Both the position numbers and the translations under genes were made by a program. 6,582 nt of DNA from Pseudobutyrivibrio sp. UBA1225 (GTDB lineage Bacteria > Bacillota > Clostridia > Lachnospirales > Lachnospiraceae): positions 240 to 6,821 of the forward strand of contig DBWZ01000018.1 of the NCBI GenBank assembly GCA_002309345.1. The letters run 5' to 3'. This document shows, one piece after another, positions 6,116-6,582 of the stretch (its first letter is position 1; each line of letters begins with the position of its first letter). A model generated the notes under the pieces. The model ran no database searches and had not been told where the DNA came from. It saw only the letters and a program-made list of their open reading frames with translations.

Positions 6116-6424
6116 ATGAAAACAACACGTATGGCCAACAGAATACTTGCTTTAGTAGCAATTTTTGCTGCTGTTTTTGTGTTGCTTTCTTCTAATCATT
6201 ATCTAACTAGTCATGCTGCGCATCACTGCGACGACAGTGACCACTGTCCGGTATGTTCAATGATGCTTCAGTGCGAGTGTGCTGTTAGAACAATCAGTTC
6301 AGGTCTAATAACAGTAGCTGTAGTTGCCCTTTTTGTAAAGGCAGCTATGGTTGTTGTTTCATTTTATAATTATCAGTCTGTTCAGACTACATTAGTTTCC
6401 CAAAAGGTTCGACTAGATAATTAA
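6116..6424 (+). CDS. Small two-helix membrane protein with a His/Cys-rich loop, function unknown
   Basis: The 102-residue protein is not securely recognised. A basic N-terminus (MKTTRMANR) leads into a hydrophobic helix at about 10-26, and a second helix spans about 63-84 with a basic tail. The positive-inside rule puts residues 27-62 outside the cell. This loop holds five His (28, 33, 36, 37, 43) and five Cys (38, 44, 47, 53, 55), including HAAHHC, HCPVC and CEC. Such packing suggests metal binding or disulfide chemistry at the membrane surface, and the CPVC motif resembles those in small metal-associated proteins. Helix 1 might instead be a signal peptide cut near SHA-A (34). AGGAA at 6104-6108 is a modest ribosome site seven bases before the ATG. 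It is the first gene of a unit under its own promoter. Confidence 0.82.
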   Translation: MKTTRMANRILALVAIFAAVFVLLSSNHYLTSHAAHHCDDSDHCPVCSMMLQCECAVRTISSGLITVAVVALFVKAAMVVVSFYNYQSVQTTLVSQKVRLDN

Positions 6425-6437
6425 AGTAGTAAATATC

Positions 6438-6474
6438 CTTCTCTTTGGGCCGAGGGGCTCGGACGAGGGGGAAG
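6438..6474 (+). other. GC-rich hairpin between the small membrane protein gene and the next gene
   Basis: An inner stem CCGAG (6450-6454) / CTCGG (6458-6462) with loop GGG stacks on an outer stem. There CTTCTCTTT (6438-6446) pairs with 6466-6474 using several G-T wobbles, across a three-by-three internal loop. The block is strikingly GC-rich for this AT-rich DNA. No T-run follows, so it is not a clear terminator. A perfect TATAAT at 6478-6483 follows but has no matching -35 at the right distance. It may be an attenuator or stability element that sets the ratio of the two genes. Confidence 0.5.
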
Positions 6475-6507
6475 CTCTATAATATTTATCTACGAAAGGA
6501 AATTAAA

Positions 6508-6582
6508 ATGAACAAAAATTTAATATCAAAAATCTTCACAAGAAGATTGCTTAATAAAAGCCGTAGAGTTATGGCTGTTATT
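6508..6582 (+). CDS. 5' end of a membrane-protein gene, possibly an ABC transporter permease (partial)
   Basis: Only the first 25 codons are present; the frame is open to the window edge. AAAGGA at 6495-6500 lies seven bases before the ATG, so the start is well supported. The peptide MNKNLISKIFTRRLLNKSRR is strongly basic and runs into a hydrophobic stretch (VMAVI), as at the start of a first membrane helix with its N-terminus inside. The style resembles the N-termini of FtsX-like ABC permeases of Lachnospiraceae, but 25 residues cannot prove this. It lies 83 bases after the small His/Cys-rich membrane protein gene and is probably co-transcribed with it. Confidence 0.6.
   Translation, partial: MNKNLISKIFTRRLLNKSRRVMAVI

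Noticed and set aside
6375..6388. AGTCTG-TT-CAGACT palindrome near the end of the small membrane protein gene
   Set aside because: It is inside coding sequence with a two-base centre, and it is isolated; nothing nearby suggests an operator or attachment site.

Overview
This window holds an almost complete anaerobic thiamine biosynthesis operon, followed by the start of an unrelated and poorly characterised membrane-protein locus. All genes are on the + strand. The AT-rich sequence, strong AGGAGG-type ribosome sites, compact zinc-less ThiF, tyrosine-dependent ThiH (no ThiO glycine oxidase) and short ThiC all point to an anaerobic Firmicute. The protein style suggests a clostridial Lachnospiraceae member such as Butyrivibrio or Pseudobutyrivibrio. 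That placement is an inference from memory, not a search result.

Bases 1-145 are the operon leader. The window opens inside a TPP riboswitch: the conserved 3' part of the THI-box is at 1-21 and the 5' half lies off the window. A strong intrinsic terminator at 58-89 is the evident expression platform, so excess thiamine pyrophosphate should stop transcription before thiE.

Bases 146-5900 carry thiE-thiD-thiS-thiF-thiG-thiH-thiC, tightly spaced. Pyrimidine branch: ThiC makes HMP-P and ThiD phosphorylates it to HMP-PP. Thiazole branch: ThiF activates the ThiS C-terminus, ThiH makes dehydroglycine from tyrosine, and ThiG joins these with deoxyxylulose phosphate. ThiE condenses both halves to thiamine phosphate. 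ThiL, the ThiS sulfur donor system and DXP synthase are not in the window and must be encoded elsewhere.

Bases 5901-6115 hold a long hairpin that probably ends the thi transcript. They also hold a near-consensus vegetative promoter (TTGACA-17-TATTAT) whose spacer contains a perfect 7-bp inverted repeat, followed by a short structured leader.

This promoter drives a 102-residue two-helix membrane protein (6116-6424) with ten His/Cys residues packed between its helices. I do not recognise it securely; a metal- or redox-related role is plausible. A GC-rich hairpin separates it from the first 25 codons of another gene, possibly an ABC-transporter permease, which runs off the window. This promoter, small protein and downstream gene are the least explained part of the window.
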